DNA of 64,000 bases from Mycobacterium pseudokansasii (lineage in GTDB: Bacteria > Actinomycetota > Actinomycetes > Mycobacteriales > Mycobacteriaceae). The notes under the pieces are model-generated. The model saw only the letters and a list, made by a program, of their open reading frames with translations, did no database searches and was not told where the DNA came from. A program made the translations under genes and the position numbers. The stretch spans positions 2,728,001 through 2,792,000 of the forward strand of contig NZ_UPHU01000001.1 in assembly GCF_900566075.1 (NCBI RefSeq), given 5' to 3'. Position 1 is the stretch's first letter. Every line of letters begins with the position of its first letter. Positions 44,148 to 52,583 of the stretch are shown one piece after another.

Positions 44148-45035
44148 ATGACCGAGGACCGCTATTTGCTGCACCCGGATCTCATTGGTTTGATTCCCTT
44201 CGGTGGTTCGCTCACCACCAGGCTACTCAATCGGCGCATCGAGGAAACCTTGATCGACGATCCGGCTAGAGATCCGCGGCTGAGCGTGGTCGTACGTGTA
44301 TTCAATGAGGCGGCCAAATTGGAGAAATTGTTCGAAGATATCGATAATCAGCAATTCAGTAGCGAAATCGAGGTTGTGGTTGTCGACAACGGCTCAAGCG
44401 ACCGGAGCCCCGAGGTGGCCAAACATTACGGCGCGGAGTTGGTGCGACTAGCCCAACGCGACTTCACGTATCCGAAGTCGTTGAACCTGGGTGTTCAGGC
44501 CGCGAGCCACGCCGTGGTGTTCGTAACGGTGGCCCACGTCCGGTTGAGCAGCCGTCATAACCTGCACGCCGGCGCCCGGCACTTCAGCAAGAACAAGGAT
44601 GTGGCCGGTGCGTATGGCGTGGTGCTACCGAACGAGGGCGCATCGTTCGTGGAACGCTTCGGTGCGCTGACGGGAATGAATCAGTGGCTGGCACGCCCGG
44701 CGCGACCGGCGAGGCGTACCGGGCCGGGACTGCTGAGCGCGACCGGCGCGATGATCTCCAAGTCGGCGTGGCAGGAATTGGGCGGTTTCGATGATCGCTA
44801 TCAGGCCGGTGGTGAGGATACGGCTCTGGGAAAGTCGATGCTGAAAAGCGGCTACCACATTATTCAAGAGCCTGCCTTGACGGTTCATCACTCGCACGGG
44901 CTGGGACTGAAGGACTCGGTCAAACAGGGCATTCACCAGCTGCAAATTCTCGGAGAACCCAAAGAATTCGACAGGAAGAAACTGTTGGCGCGCAGACCGG
45001 ATCTGCGAGCCGGTGAGCCGGTCTCGGACTCCTAG
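44148..45035 (+). CDS. Family 2 glycosyltransferase
   Basis: 295 aa from ATG 44148 (TTG 44142 is an alternative). GT2 core: LSVVVRVFNEAAKLEKLF, then VVVVDNGSSDRSPEV and YPKSLNLGVQAA. The place of the DxD motif reads VFVTVAHVRLSSR, with no acidic pair. Other GT2 features follow, such as LLSATGAMISKSAWQELGGFDDRYQAGGEDTALG with the E-D pair. It is probably a LOS oligosaccharide transferase. A TACAGT hexamer ends 5 nt before the ATG. It starts the block of LOS genes found here between the Rv1535-like gene and ileS. Confidence 0.85.
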   Translation: MTEDRYLLHPDLIGLIPFGGSLTTRLLNRRIEETLIDDPARDPRLSVVVRVFNEAAKLEKLFEDIDNQQFSSEIEVVVVDNGSSDRSPEVAKHYGAELVRLAQRDFTYPKSLNLGVQAASHAVVFVTVAHVRLSSRHNLHAGARHFSKNKDVAGAYGVVLPNEGASFVERFGALTGMNQWLARPARPARRTGPGLLSATGAMISKSAWQELGGFDDRYQAGGEDTALGKSMLKSGYHIIQEPALTVHHSHGLGLKDSVKQGIHQLQILGEPKEFDRKKLLARRPDLRAGEPVSDS

Positions 45036-45233
45036 CCCACCATTTGTTGTGAGTATTGCTTTTTTCGCATTTGCTGGGAGCTAAATATGGCGGTCCCGGT
45101 GGGGTCGTGAGCCGCCGTCTGCCGACGATAGTTGGCGTCCGCGGAGCGGTGCCGGCGCCGCTGCCCACGCGCATTCGGCACCGTTGTTTCCGGAGTGCCC
45201 TTCCCGACGCCGACGGCAGTGTACCGTCACCTC

Positions 45234-46013
45234 ATGTCCGAAATGTCCGTACTGATCACGGTCCCGGTCTTCGGCCAGCATGAGTACACGCATGACCTCG
45301 TGAGCGACTTGGACCGCGAAGGCGCCGACTATCTGATCGTCGACAACCGGGGCGACTATCCCAGGGTCAGCAACGAACGTGTCATCACCCCCGGTGAGAA
45401 CCTCGGTTGGGCCGGCGGCAGCGACCTCGGATTCCGGATCGCGTTCTCCGAGGGCTATTCCCATGCGATGACACTCAACAACGACACCCGCATCTCCAAG
45501 GGATTCGTCGAAGCCCTGCTCGACCCGCGGCTACCCGCTGATGCCGGGATCGTTGGGCCAATGTTCGACCGCGGCTTCCCGTGCGCAGAAGACGACGAGA
45601 AGCCGGACGCCGCGGATTATGTTCCCCGACCGCGATATCGGTGCGTAAACGTCGTGGAGGGAACGGCGCTGACGCTGTCTTGCGAATGCTGGAAAGAGGT
45701 CGGCGGAATGGATCTGCGCACCTTTGGTCGCTACGGGTGGGGGGTCGACTTCGATCTCGAGCTACGTGCCCGGAAAGCCGGATACGGCCTGTACACGACA
45801 GAGATGGCGTACATCAACCACTTCGGACGCAGGACTGCCAACACCCATTTCGGCAGTTGGCGATATTTGCTGGGCGCAAACCTGACCATGGAGCTGGCGA
45901 TGCGCAAAACCCATGGCCGCACATGGCGCAAGCAATTCCCACCGGGGACATTGTCACGGCCGCTGTGGGGCGAGGCGGCGACGGCGTACACGACGCACCC
46001 GCTCGAGGACTGA
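45234..46013 (+). CDS. Family 2 glycosyltransferase, WbbL-like
   Basis: 259 aa from ATG 45234. Short GT2 of the rhamnosyltransferase type: VLITVPVFGQHEYTHDLV, DYLIVDNRGDYP, ENLGWAGGSDLGFRIA and the metal site AMTLNNDTRIS. The N-x-GWAGG motif is typical of WbbL-like enzymes. M. tuberculosis has wbbL2 (Rv1525) in its pks5 region, a possible relative. TACCGT lies 6 nt before the ATG and no ribosome binding site is seen, so a leaderless start is likely. The 198-bp gap upstream has no gene. Confidence 0.85.
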   Translation: MSEMSVLITVPVFGQHEYTHDLVSDLDREGADYLIVDNRGDYPRVSNERVITPGENLGWAGGSDLGFRIAFSEGYSHAMTLNNDTRISKGFVEALLDPRLPADAGIVGPMFDRGFPCAEDDEKPDAADYVPRPRYRCVNVVEGTALTLSCECWKEVGGMDLRTFGRYGWGVDFDLELRARKAGYGLYTTEMAYINHFGRRTANTHFGSWRYLLGANLTMELAMRKTHGRTWRKQFPPGTLSRPLWGEAATAYTTHPLED

Positions 46014-46044
46014 CCGATCCGCTTTCAAAGCGGTGCAACGCGCT

Positions 46045-46746
46045 TCACGAAGCTTGGCGGGCACCCGCTTTGAACGCGCTCAGCAGCCGCGGCCTCGGCG
46101 TGGCCGGCGACCCGACGCAGACATAGTGGAGATATCGGCCGTCGGCGAAGAACCCCAAACTGGCTACGGCAATCGCCACGCCAAGTGGGCCGGGCCAAGC
46201 GTTGATTCCCTCGACCCGCTGTATCCGCAAGCCCGCTTTCTTGAAAATCCGCACAATGCTCCTGCGGGTGAAGAAACGTATGTAGGTGCGGTCGAAGGGG
46301 CCAAAGTCCTCTTGCGGGAAGTCCTTTCGGAACAGCACCTGGCCCAGCGCGGGAAGAAAGCGGAAATTCGGAACCGCGGCGACGACGACGCCATCGGGCT
46401 TGAGCTTGGTGCGCAGCTTTCGTAGCGTCGCGGCCGGTTCCACCAGCCGTTCCAATATGTCCACGCAGATCACCGCGTCGAAGTAGCCGTCGGGTATTTG
46501 GGCGATCTCCCGCTCCAGGTCTTCGGTGAGGATGCGATCGATGACGGCGCAGTCAGGCCGGGTGGCTTGCTCATCGGACACGATGCCCCAGATTTCGGCG
46601 CCGGTTGGGTCTTTGACCGTGATGCCGAACGACCCATCCGCGCAGCCGAGATCGAGGACCCGTTGTGCGTCGGTGGGTATGAGCCGCAACGTCTCTGCCG
46701 CTGCTTGGCGGTAGTACCGCGCGAGGCGGCCGGGTTCTTGTGTCAT
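46045..46746 (-). CDS. Class I SAM-dependent methyltransferase (paralogue of 17811-18467)
   Basis: 233 aa from ATG 46746 (the frame extends to TTG 46761). Motif I is VLDLGCADGSFGI, then YFDAVICVDILERLVEP and LKPDGVVVAAVPN. The block FRKDFPQEDFGPFDRT with FFTRRSIVRIFKKAG is nearly the same as in the gene at 17811. The two therefore come from one duplication and may methylate different positions of the LOS sugars. It converges on the GT2 at 45234 and is followed on its own strand by the GAP-family gene upstream of it. Confidence 0.85.
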   Translation of the reverse strand: MTQEPGRLARYYRQAAAETLRLIPTDAQRVLDLGCADGSFGITVKDPTGAEIWGIVSDEQATRPDCAVIDRILTEDLEREIAQIPDGYFDAVICVDILERLVEPAATLRKLRTKLKPDGVVVAAVPNFRFLPALGQVLFRKDFPQEDFGPFDRTYIRFFTRRSIVRIFKKAGLRIQRVEGINAWPGPLGVAIAVASLGFFADGRYLHYVCVGSPATPRPRLLSAFKAGARQAS

Positions 46747-46776
46747 CGGCTCAGCTGGCAACCCCGCGTGCTGCGT

Positions 46777-47499
46777 TCAGTTCACGCCGCTTGCCAGCAG
46801 GGCGACCCCCGCCGCGGCGAAGGCGACGGAGAGGATCTGGCGCCGATGGGTCCGTAGCCAGTTGCGCAGCCGCAACATCGTGGCTTCGGTTTTGTCAGGG
46901 TTGACCAGATGGCTGACAAGCGGGATCTCGACGATCGCGAGCATCACGAGAAGGTAGGCGACGGTCGCGCTGAGCTGAGTGCCGAACGCCGCACCCGAAG
47001 CGCCGATAGCGGTGAGTACCACCAGGTACTCCACCGGCGGTGGTCCCGCCGAACTCAGGCCGGCCACAAACGCCACCCAGGGAAACCCCCCCTCGAGTGC
47101 ACCCTGGGCGTTTGCCATCAGCCGCGAGAATCGGGAGGGCTGCTCCTGCACCAGCACCGCCGAGGATTCGCCCGTGGACACCAGCGCGGGCGAACGGACC
47201 GAAACTCCGGCAGCGATCAGCGCCGCCACCACTAATGCCACGACACCAAGCGCGACTTGGATGTGCCCGACAGTGGAACTTGCCGCCAGGGACGTCACAT
47301 TGTCGGCGAGGGCATGCGCGAAATCGCGCAGCAAAAGTAAAACGCCCAGAGCGACGGCTGCGCCCGTCGCCATTCCGCCGAACCAGAAAGCGAGCAGGTT
47401 GACCATTGGCCGCGGCTTCGAGATCAAGAAGAGGGCAACGCCCAGACGCACCGGCTCAGTCGCTGTGATCAGCGCGAGGATCAGCACTGTGGTCCACAT
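46777..47499 (-). CDS. GAP/SfLAP-family membrane protein (LOS transport candidate)
   Basis: 240 aa with six hydrophobic segments: TTVLILALITATEP, then LAFWFGGMATGAAVALGVLLLL, VALGVVALVVAALIAAG, GFPWVAFVAGLSSAGPPPVEYLVVL, VAYLLVMLAIVEIP and a final helix at about 220-238. The A-x-x-G-P-x-P-V-E-Y stretch and overall layout fit the Sap/SfLAP superfamily that includes Gap, needed for glycopeptidolipid transport in M. smegmatis. Among LOS genes it probably assists export of the finished glycolipid along with MmpL12. Confidence 0.8.
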   Translation of the reverse strand: MWTTVLILALITATEPVRLGVALFLISKPRPMVNLLAFWFGGMATGAAVALGVLLLLRDFAHALADNVTSLAASSTVGHIQVALGVVALVVAALIAAGVSVRSPALVSTGESSAVLVQEQPSRFSRLMANAQGALEGGFPWVAFVAGLSSAGPPPVEYLVVLTAIGASGAAFGTQLSATVAYLLVMLAIVEIPLVSHLVNPDKTEATMLRLRNWLRTHRRQILSVAFAAAGVALLASGVN

Positions 47500-47644
47500 C
47501 TGCCCCCTCCTCCCGTTCGCCGTCTTTCAGCTGACCGACACTGCGTCAACGCATAGGAAGCGGTCGCGACCGCCCGGGGCTCTGTCGTTCAAGAAGCGTT
47601 TCGCGGTCATGTCGTCCTGTTCGAGTGGGCAGTGCGCACCGGGG

Positions 47645-48913
47645 TCAGTCACGAAATTGCGCGCTGGACTGATTCCGGCTCACCTCATTTTCCAGAAGAT
47701 CGGCTGCCCGCGTGGCGCTTTCGCCAGGTTTGGTCATCTGATTTGCAACCTCACGCGCCCGGTTGACGTACTCGGGAGCCAGAATTGCCCGGAGGTCGCT
47801 GACCAGCGTCTCCTTCGTGGTGGCCGCGAGCCGGCGCCCAGAGCCGACCTTGAGCCGCTTGATCTGGGCTAACCAAATCGGTTGCTCGATCCAGATCCAG
47901 AGGATCAGGGTCGGGATGCCGGCTCGCATGCCCGCCGCGGTCGTTCCCGCGCCACCGTGGTGTACAACCGCGCGGCAGGCCGGAAATACGGCGGCGTGGC
48001 TTACCCCGGACACTAGTTTGGCGTGGTCCGCGCACACGAGATTGCTGACGTCGTTCTGGCCGGTGCAGATCAACGCGCGTTCGCCCAATTCCGCACAGGC
48101 GGCGCTGATCATGGCGATGGTGTCGGCGGGCGAATCCACTGGCATGCTGCCGAAGCCGAAGTAGATCGGCGGCTTGCCGGCAGCAATCCACGACAACACC
48201 TCGTCGTCATAATCCGTCGGCAGTTCCAGGGTCAGGGCTCCGACGAACGGCCGCCTGTCAGCCCATTTCGCCCACTCGGTAACCAGACCGGGAAAGCACA
48301 GCTCGTCATAGGCCTGGATCTCGAGTGCCCGGCTGCCCAGAATGCGCGACGACGAGGACGCGGATGTCTTTGGCAGGCCCAGTTCTCGCCGCTGGGCGTC
48401 TTCAGGACTCTTCGTGATGCGCCACTGAACCCACCACAGCGCCGAAACCAGCGCGCGATTCAACCGCGCCGGCAAGATCGGCAGGAGCTGGCCATTGACC
48501 CGCGCGGGCATGAAGTGCATCGTCGCCAGCCGAATGTCGTAATACTCCGCGATGTTGGCGGCGATGCCCTGGTGGATCATGCCGGTCAACACCAGATCCA
48601 CGCCGGTTGCCAACGATCTCAGGGTCGCCGCCATATCGGCCCAGGCCTGACGCAAGTCCGCGATACCCTCGCGCACCAACTTGATGGACGTCTGCGGCTT
48701 CCAGAATTCGTGCAAATTGTCTTCGTTGTCCAGCAGCGCCTGAGTGTCCGGCCCGTAGCTGACCGCATCCAGTCCGGCCGCTTCGGCCAAACCGATCAGG
48801 TTGGGTGGCACCGCGAGGCGAACCTCGTGGCCCCGGCGTAGCAGCTCCCGACCGAGAGCCGTGCAGGGTTCGACATCGCCGCGGGTGCCGTTGATCGCCA
48901 GTGCGAACTTCAT
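47645..48913 (-). CDS. GT1 (UGT-type) glycosyltransferase, Rv1526c-like
   Basis: 422 aa, near the 426 of Rv1526c. It has the GT-B fold of MGT/UGT enzymes used in glycopeptidolipid and LOS synthesis: MKFALAINGTRGDVEPCTALG at the start, IYFGFGSMPVDSP mid-protein, and the donor-binding region VVHHGGAGTTAAGMRAGIPTLIL near residues 330-355. The nucleotide sugar could be glucose, rhamnose or xylose. It lies immediately downstream (58 nt) of the acyltransferase at 48972 on the same strand. Confidence 0.92.
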   Translation of the reverse strand: MKFALAINGTRGDVEPCTALGRELLRRGHEVRLAVPPNLIGLAEAAGLDAVSYGPDTQALLDNEDNLHEFWKPQTSIKLVREGIADLRQAWADMAATLRSLATGVDLVLTGMIHQGIAANIAEYYDIRLATMHFMPARVNGQLLPILPARLNRALVSALWWVQWRITKSPEDAQRRELGLPKTSASSSSRILGSRALEIQAYDELCFPGLVTEWAKWADRRPFVGALTLELPTDYDDEVLSWIAAGKPPIYFGFGSMPVDSPADTIAMISAACAELGERALICTGQNDVSNLVCADHAKLVSGVSHAAVFPACRAVVHHGGAGTTAAGMRAGIPTLILWIWIEQPIWLAQIKRLKVGSGRRLAATTKETLVSDLRAILAPEYVNRAREVANQMTKPGESATRAADLLENEVSRNQSSAQFRD

Positions 48914-48971
48914 CAGCGTCCCCTACCTTTTGCGTCCCGCCCCCGGGCAACCTCAGTCCTGTGACTGCGAC

Positions 48972-50327
48972 CTATCCGAATACCTCGGCGGTCAGCCGAT
49001 AATCTGCAAGCGTTTGTTCTATCAATCCGCGCAGCTGCCGGTTCGAATTCTCTGCGCCAAGTTGATAAGAGGATACGCTGATGAAAGCTTTTCCATTCAG
49101 ACGCCCGGAGAAAAGGTACAGCTGGCCGCGTTGCCGCTCGATGTTCTGTCTGGTCGCACCTTGATTGAACAGGCGTGCCGAGAAATAGTCGGCATCGGTA
49201 CCGTCTATACAATTCAAGTCTGGACTAAGGTTGCTGACATTCGAACAGCAAACCGGAAACTCCGAACTACCCAGGGCCAGTGCCGCCATCTTCCTGGCCA
49301 GCCACCGCGGCGTGTAAGGAACCAGCGGCAGCGGCTTGAGCAGCTCGTTTGGGGTTTCGTGGAGTGCGGCCAGGCTCTGTTTCATCTCGTTGCGGATGAG
49401 TTGCAAATCCGTTGTCACCCGCTCCGGGTCGACCCGGAAGGTAATGGCCGTCAGCGCATTCGCTCGTAAATCACCTGCGGTGCGTTCATTGACCGGCATT
49501 GTTATCGTGACAGCGCCATCAGCCGGGCTCAGCCGTCCCATGCGTTGCGCGAGCCTGGTCGCGAAAGCAACGAAAAGCGAATTACTGGACCCACCGAGTT
49601 CGAGTACCCGGCTGTCCCACGAAGTCAAATCGCAGGAAAATGTGACAGCAGGCAAAACAATTGGTTCGTCGCCGCGGCTCGACGTAGCCGGTGATGTGCC
49701 TGTTCGTGTCTTCGCACTGGGGTCGCGTTTGATGACCAGCATGATGCAGGCGATCAGTGCCCGAAAAACCTCGGGCAATCCGCGAACGGCGTCCCACGCG
49801 TCGCCAAGCAGTGCTCGTCCACGACTGCGCGATCGTGGGGCTGGATAGCCGAAATCTCGGGTGATGCCGTTGACGGCCTCGTGAATGGCGAGATGCAGCG
49901 CGACGCCGTCCACCACTGAGTGCGACGTGATAAGGGTTACCGCCGTCCCACCGTCGTGGAGCGGGAGGACCCCCAGATGCCAGCAAGGTCCGCATTCGGG
50001 GTCGACTCGAATCTGCGCACGCTCATCCAGCCAGTCCATGATTTCAGCGCGAGATCGGGGTGACCGAGCCACGTCGATTTCCGGTGCGTCGTGGTATTCG
50101 ACCCAGCGGGGACGACCAAAGGGTAACGGGGAACGCTCTATCCGGCGCCCGAGCCAGCCACGGCCGAGGTTGCGGTTGAACCGGCACAACCCCTCCAAGT
50201 CAACCGGACGATCGTAGATCCAGGTCACTTGGCCGACGGTGTCAACACCGGTTGCGCGCAACCGAAGAAAAGCTACGTGGTCGAGAAAGGCGATCCTGTT
50301 GTCCGTCATGGCCGAAGAACGTGCCAA
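48972..50327 (-). CDS. Condensation-type acyltransferase (HxxxDG)
   Basis: 451 aa from TTG 50327, chosen for AAGGAG 7 nt upstream; ATG 50309 is an alternative without a ribosome binding site. The fold is that of condensation/WS-DGAT-like acyltransferases: FLDHVAFLRLR at the start, the catalytic HSVVDG in LITSHSVVDGVALHL (H-x-x-x-D-G), and a late SNVSNLS segment. It differs clearly from the two PapA proteins in this window. LOS can carry three acyl chains, so a third acyltransferase is reasonable; acylation of the sugar amine is another option. Confidence 0.8.
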   Translation of the reverse strand: MARSSAMTDNRIAFLDHVAFLRLRATGVDTVGQVTWIYDRPVDLEGLCRFNRNLGRGWLGRRIERSPLPFGRPRWVEYHDAPEIDVARSPRSRAEIMDWLDERAQIRVDPECGPCWHLGVLPLHDGGTAVTLITSHSVVDGVALHLAIHEAVNGITRDFGYPAPRSRSRGRALLGDAWDAVRGLPEVFRALIACIMLVIKRDPSAKTRTGTSPATSSRGDEPIVLPAVTFSCDLTSWDSRVLELGGSSNSLFVAFATRLAQRMGRLSPADGAVTITMPVNERTAGDLRANALTAITFRVDPERVTTDLQLIRNEMKQSLAALHETPNELLKPLPLVPYTPRWLARKMAALALGSSEFPVCCSNVSNLSPDLNCIDGTDADYFSARLFNQGATRQNIERQRGQLYLFSGRLNGKAFISVSSYQLGAENSNRQLRGLIEQTLADYRLTAEVFG

Positions 50328-50369
50328 TTCGAAACTCCTTGAAAAACCCGGATTTCCGGCCTAGCCGGC

Positions 50370-51878
50370 CTAGCCGGTGCGCCATGTGGTCAAGGGGGGG
50401 ACCGCGGTCGCGGGTTCGTAAGCGCGCCGACTGTAGGCGAGGTGCAGTTGACTGCCGTTGTGGCGCCGGGCCGGCATCACCTCGCGTCCCTCGGCTACGC
50501 GGACATAGGCGGCCTTCAGCGTTTCTGCGTAGCGGGTGACCGACTCGCGGGCGATCGGGTTGTTCGGGAACAACACCGTCAACTGGGTCTCTTTCTCGAA
50601 CCTGTTAACCCGGATGTCGATTTGCCCCATCATTCCGCCGTCGTGGCAGAGCCGGGCGTGCAAGCCTTCCACGTGGCAGTTGGCCAGCGCCGACAGCGGC
50701 GGAATGCCGGCGTCGAGGTAGAAAAGCAACGGTGCTCCCCATTGGCCTTTCCGCAGCCACGGAACCAGTTCCAGCACGCGGTCCAACGGCACTTCGGCCA
50801 ATTCCCGGCCTGAATCAAAGCATTCCTGAGCCGCCTTGACGATTTCACCGAACGACGATCCGGTGGTGGGGACGGTGATCGGCACGAAGCCCGTGAACCA
50901 ACCCGTCGTCATGAAATCCGTCTGGGTGCGGCGAATGTCGATGGGGACGATGGCGTGGAACTCGTCGGTTCCGGTCAATTCGTGTTCGGCCACTGCTGAC
51001 ATAGCGAGTACGCCGCCGCAGAACCGGGCTCCCGCCGACAAGCACGCGGATTCGAACGCGAGTGTCTGCCGCTCGTCCAACAGCCGTACGCCCATCATCT
51101 CGCACGGCGCAGATGTGTCCCCCAGTGGCAGTGGGAACTTGGGAAGGGAGCCGTCGTTGCTCTGGAAGAATTCGGCCCATGCGCGGATAACCGGGGAGTC
51201 CAAGGTGAGCCCGGCCAGGTGCTCCTGCTGCCGCGTGCAGTAATCGTGATAGCTGCCCGTCTCGGCCAGCCGCAACGGCGCTCCGCCCCCGACCAGTGCG
51301 ACATACATCAGGTGGATCTCGGCGAACGCGACGCCGACGAACATGGCGTCGCAGTGAAGATGGTCAATGGCCACACAGAAGGTGAAATGGTCTGCGCGCT
51401 GAATGATCGAGAAGCGGAAGCAGTCCCACTCCAGCGGACTCGGGGTGGCCAACAGGTGGTCCCGCCATTGGCTTTGCGTTGTCAGCTCACCGTGCTGGGT
51501 GGCGACGAACTGAATGTCGTTGGCTTTGTTGATGGTTCGCCGCACGAAGTGCTCGCCATCGGTGTGCTCGAACCAGCTTCGGTAGGTGTCGTGGCGGCGC
51601 AGGTGCGCATTGATGACGTGCGTCATGGTGCGGATGTCGCATCGACCGGGAATATCCCAGGCGGAAATCAGCAATCGCGACATCTCCAGGCCGCGGCTGG
51701 CGTAGGACCGAAAGTTACGCAGGTGGTGGGCTTGCATATAGCTGGGCGGTACCGTGCTGATCGGTGCCTGCTTCGCCTTGGCGAGTGACGGCGGCGACGG
51801 TTGCCACGACACCAACATGCCCGGCTCGGGAGCCCATTCGCGGATTGTCCCGGCCTCTACTTTCCCTACTCTGACCAT
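50370..51878 (-). CDS. PapA-type acyltransferase (second copy, PapA3-like)
   Basis: 502 aa from ATG 51878, with GGGAGGAA directly upstream; the frame runs to 52034 but the added residues have no homology to the other PapA. It is closely similar to the gene at 31652: VPPSYMQAHHLRNF, RRHDTYRSWFE, SPLEWDCFRFSIIQ and the catalytic HLHCD in VAIDHLHCDAMF. It probably transfers methyl-branched acyl chains to the trehalose end of LOS. It is 42 nt upstream of the HxxxDG acyltransferase, in a four-gene run ending with the methyltransferase. Confidence 0.88.
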   Translation of the reverse strand: MVRVGKVEAGTIREWAPEPGMLVSWQPSPPSLAKAKQAPISTVPPSYMQAHHLRNFRSYASRGLEMSRLLISAWDIPGRCDIRTMTHVINAHLRRHDTYRSWFEHTDGEHFVRRTINKANDIQFVATQHGELTTQSQWRDHLLATPSPLEWDCFRFSIIQRADHFTFCVAIDHLHCDAMFVGVAFAEIHLMYVALVGGGAPLRLAETGSYHDYCTRQQEHLAGLTLDSPVIRAWAEFFQSNDGSLPKFPLPLGDTSAPCEMMGVRLLDERQTLAFESACLSAGARFCGGVLAMSAVAEHELTGTDEFHAIVPIDIRRTQTDFMTTGWFTGFVPITVPTTGSSFGEIVKAAQECFDSGRELAEVPLDRVLELVPWLRKGQWGAPLLFYLDAGIPPLSALANCHVEGLHARLCHDGGMMGQIDIRVNRFEKETQLTVLFPNNPIARESVTRYAETLKAAYVRVAEGREVMPARRHNGSQLHLAYSRRAYEPATAVPPLTTWRTG

Positions 51879-52385
51879 TCTTCCTCCCAGTCGCCCAGCA
51901 GGTTGCGATGCACCGGAGAGCCAAGGGTGGTCCACAGAACCTGGCACGGTGATGACATTTGTAGGGACCCCGGTGAACCGGGTTCGAGGTCGTGGCCGTA
52001 GCGATTTCGGGTTGCGCCACCGGTGCCGGTCCACCGCACGTCACGGGACACGTTGGACGGGTCGGTGCCCCTGGCCGGCCAACGGACTGCGGTCGTGACG
52101 GCACTTGGTAGGCCGGGTATCGTGGTGTTCACATGCCCCCTCATCAATTTGTCGTGCCTCCCCGAAGGCACGACCATATTACCGTCGGTGTGAGCTGCCC
52201 CATGCCCGACGTTGTGACGACCGTTCATCCGGGTATTTAGGTTTCTCGCGTTGGTGAGCTGAGCCTAGTTGATGGTTGGTGCATAAATTCCGGTTTTCGC
52301 TGCATTGGGTTTAAACCCACGGTTGAGGGGTTGCAGTTTGTTGGCTGGGCGGGGCTCGCACTCCTGCGCCGGGTAGGATCGGCCG
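51879..52385. other. Intergenic region upstream of the ileS leader
   Basis: No gene is supported. It holds a hairpin-forming repeat, GTCGTGCC (52151-52158) with GGCACGAC (52167-52174), and a perfect 14-bp palindrome, TGGGTTTAAACCCA (52306-52319). TAGGAT at 52374-52379 is a good -10 for the ileS transcript, but no -35 is evident. Confidence 0.45.
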
Positions 52386-52583
52386 CAACGGCGTTGATCC
52401 GGCTATCACCGGTAAGCCTTCGGAAGAACAGCGCAAAAGCCCAGTAGAACCGAACGGGTGGGCCCGTCACAGCCTGCAACGAGCGGCCGTGCGTAGGTGC
52501 GGCAAGCGGGGTGGTACCGCGGTGTTCGCGCTTCCGGCGCGTTGTCGTCCCCGTGTCTTGTGACAGACGACACAGGAGACGGC
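52386..52583 (+). ncRNA. ileS T-box riboswitch (actinobacterial, translational)
   Basis: The T-box sequence TGGTACCGCGG lies at 52512-52522; its TGGT pairs with the 3' end of uncharged tRNA. The specifier AUC (isoleucine) is at 52405-52407, in the loop closed by CCGG (52399-52402 region) and CCGG, i.e. the ultrashort stem I form known for actinobacterial ileS. There is no T-tract terminator. Downstream pairing can cover the AGGAG site at 52574-52578, so control is at translation: uncharged tRNA-Ile should raise IleS synthesis. Confidence 0.92.

Noticed and set aside
52497..52583. Upstream extension of ileS
   Set aside because: It would translate through the T-box sequence; ATG 52584 has its own ribosome binding site and gives the normal IleS start.
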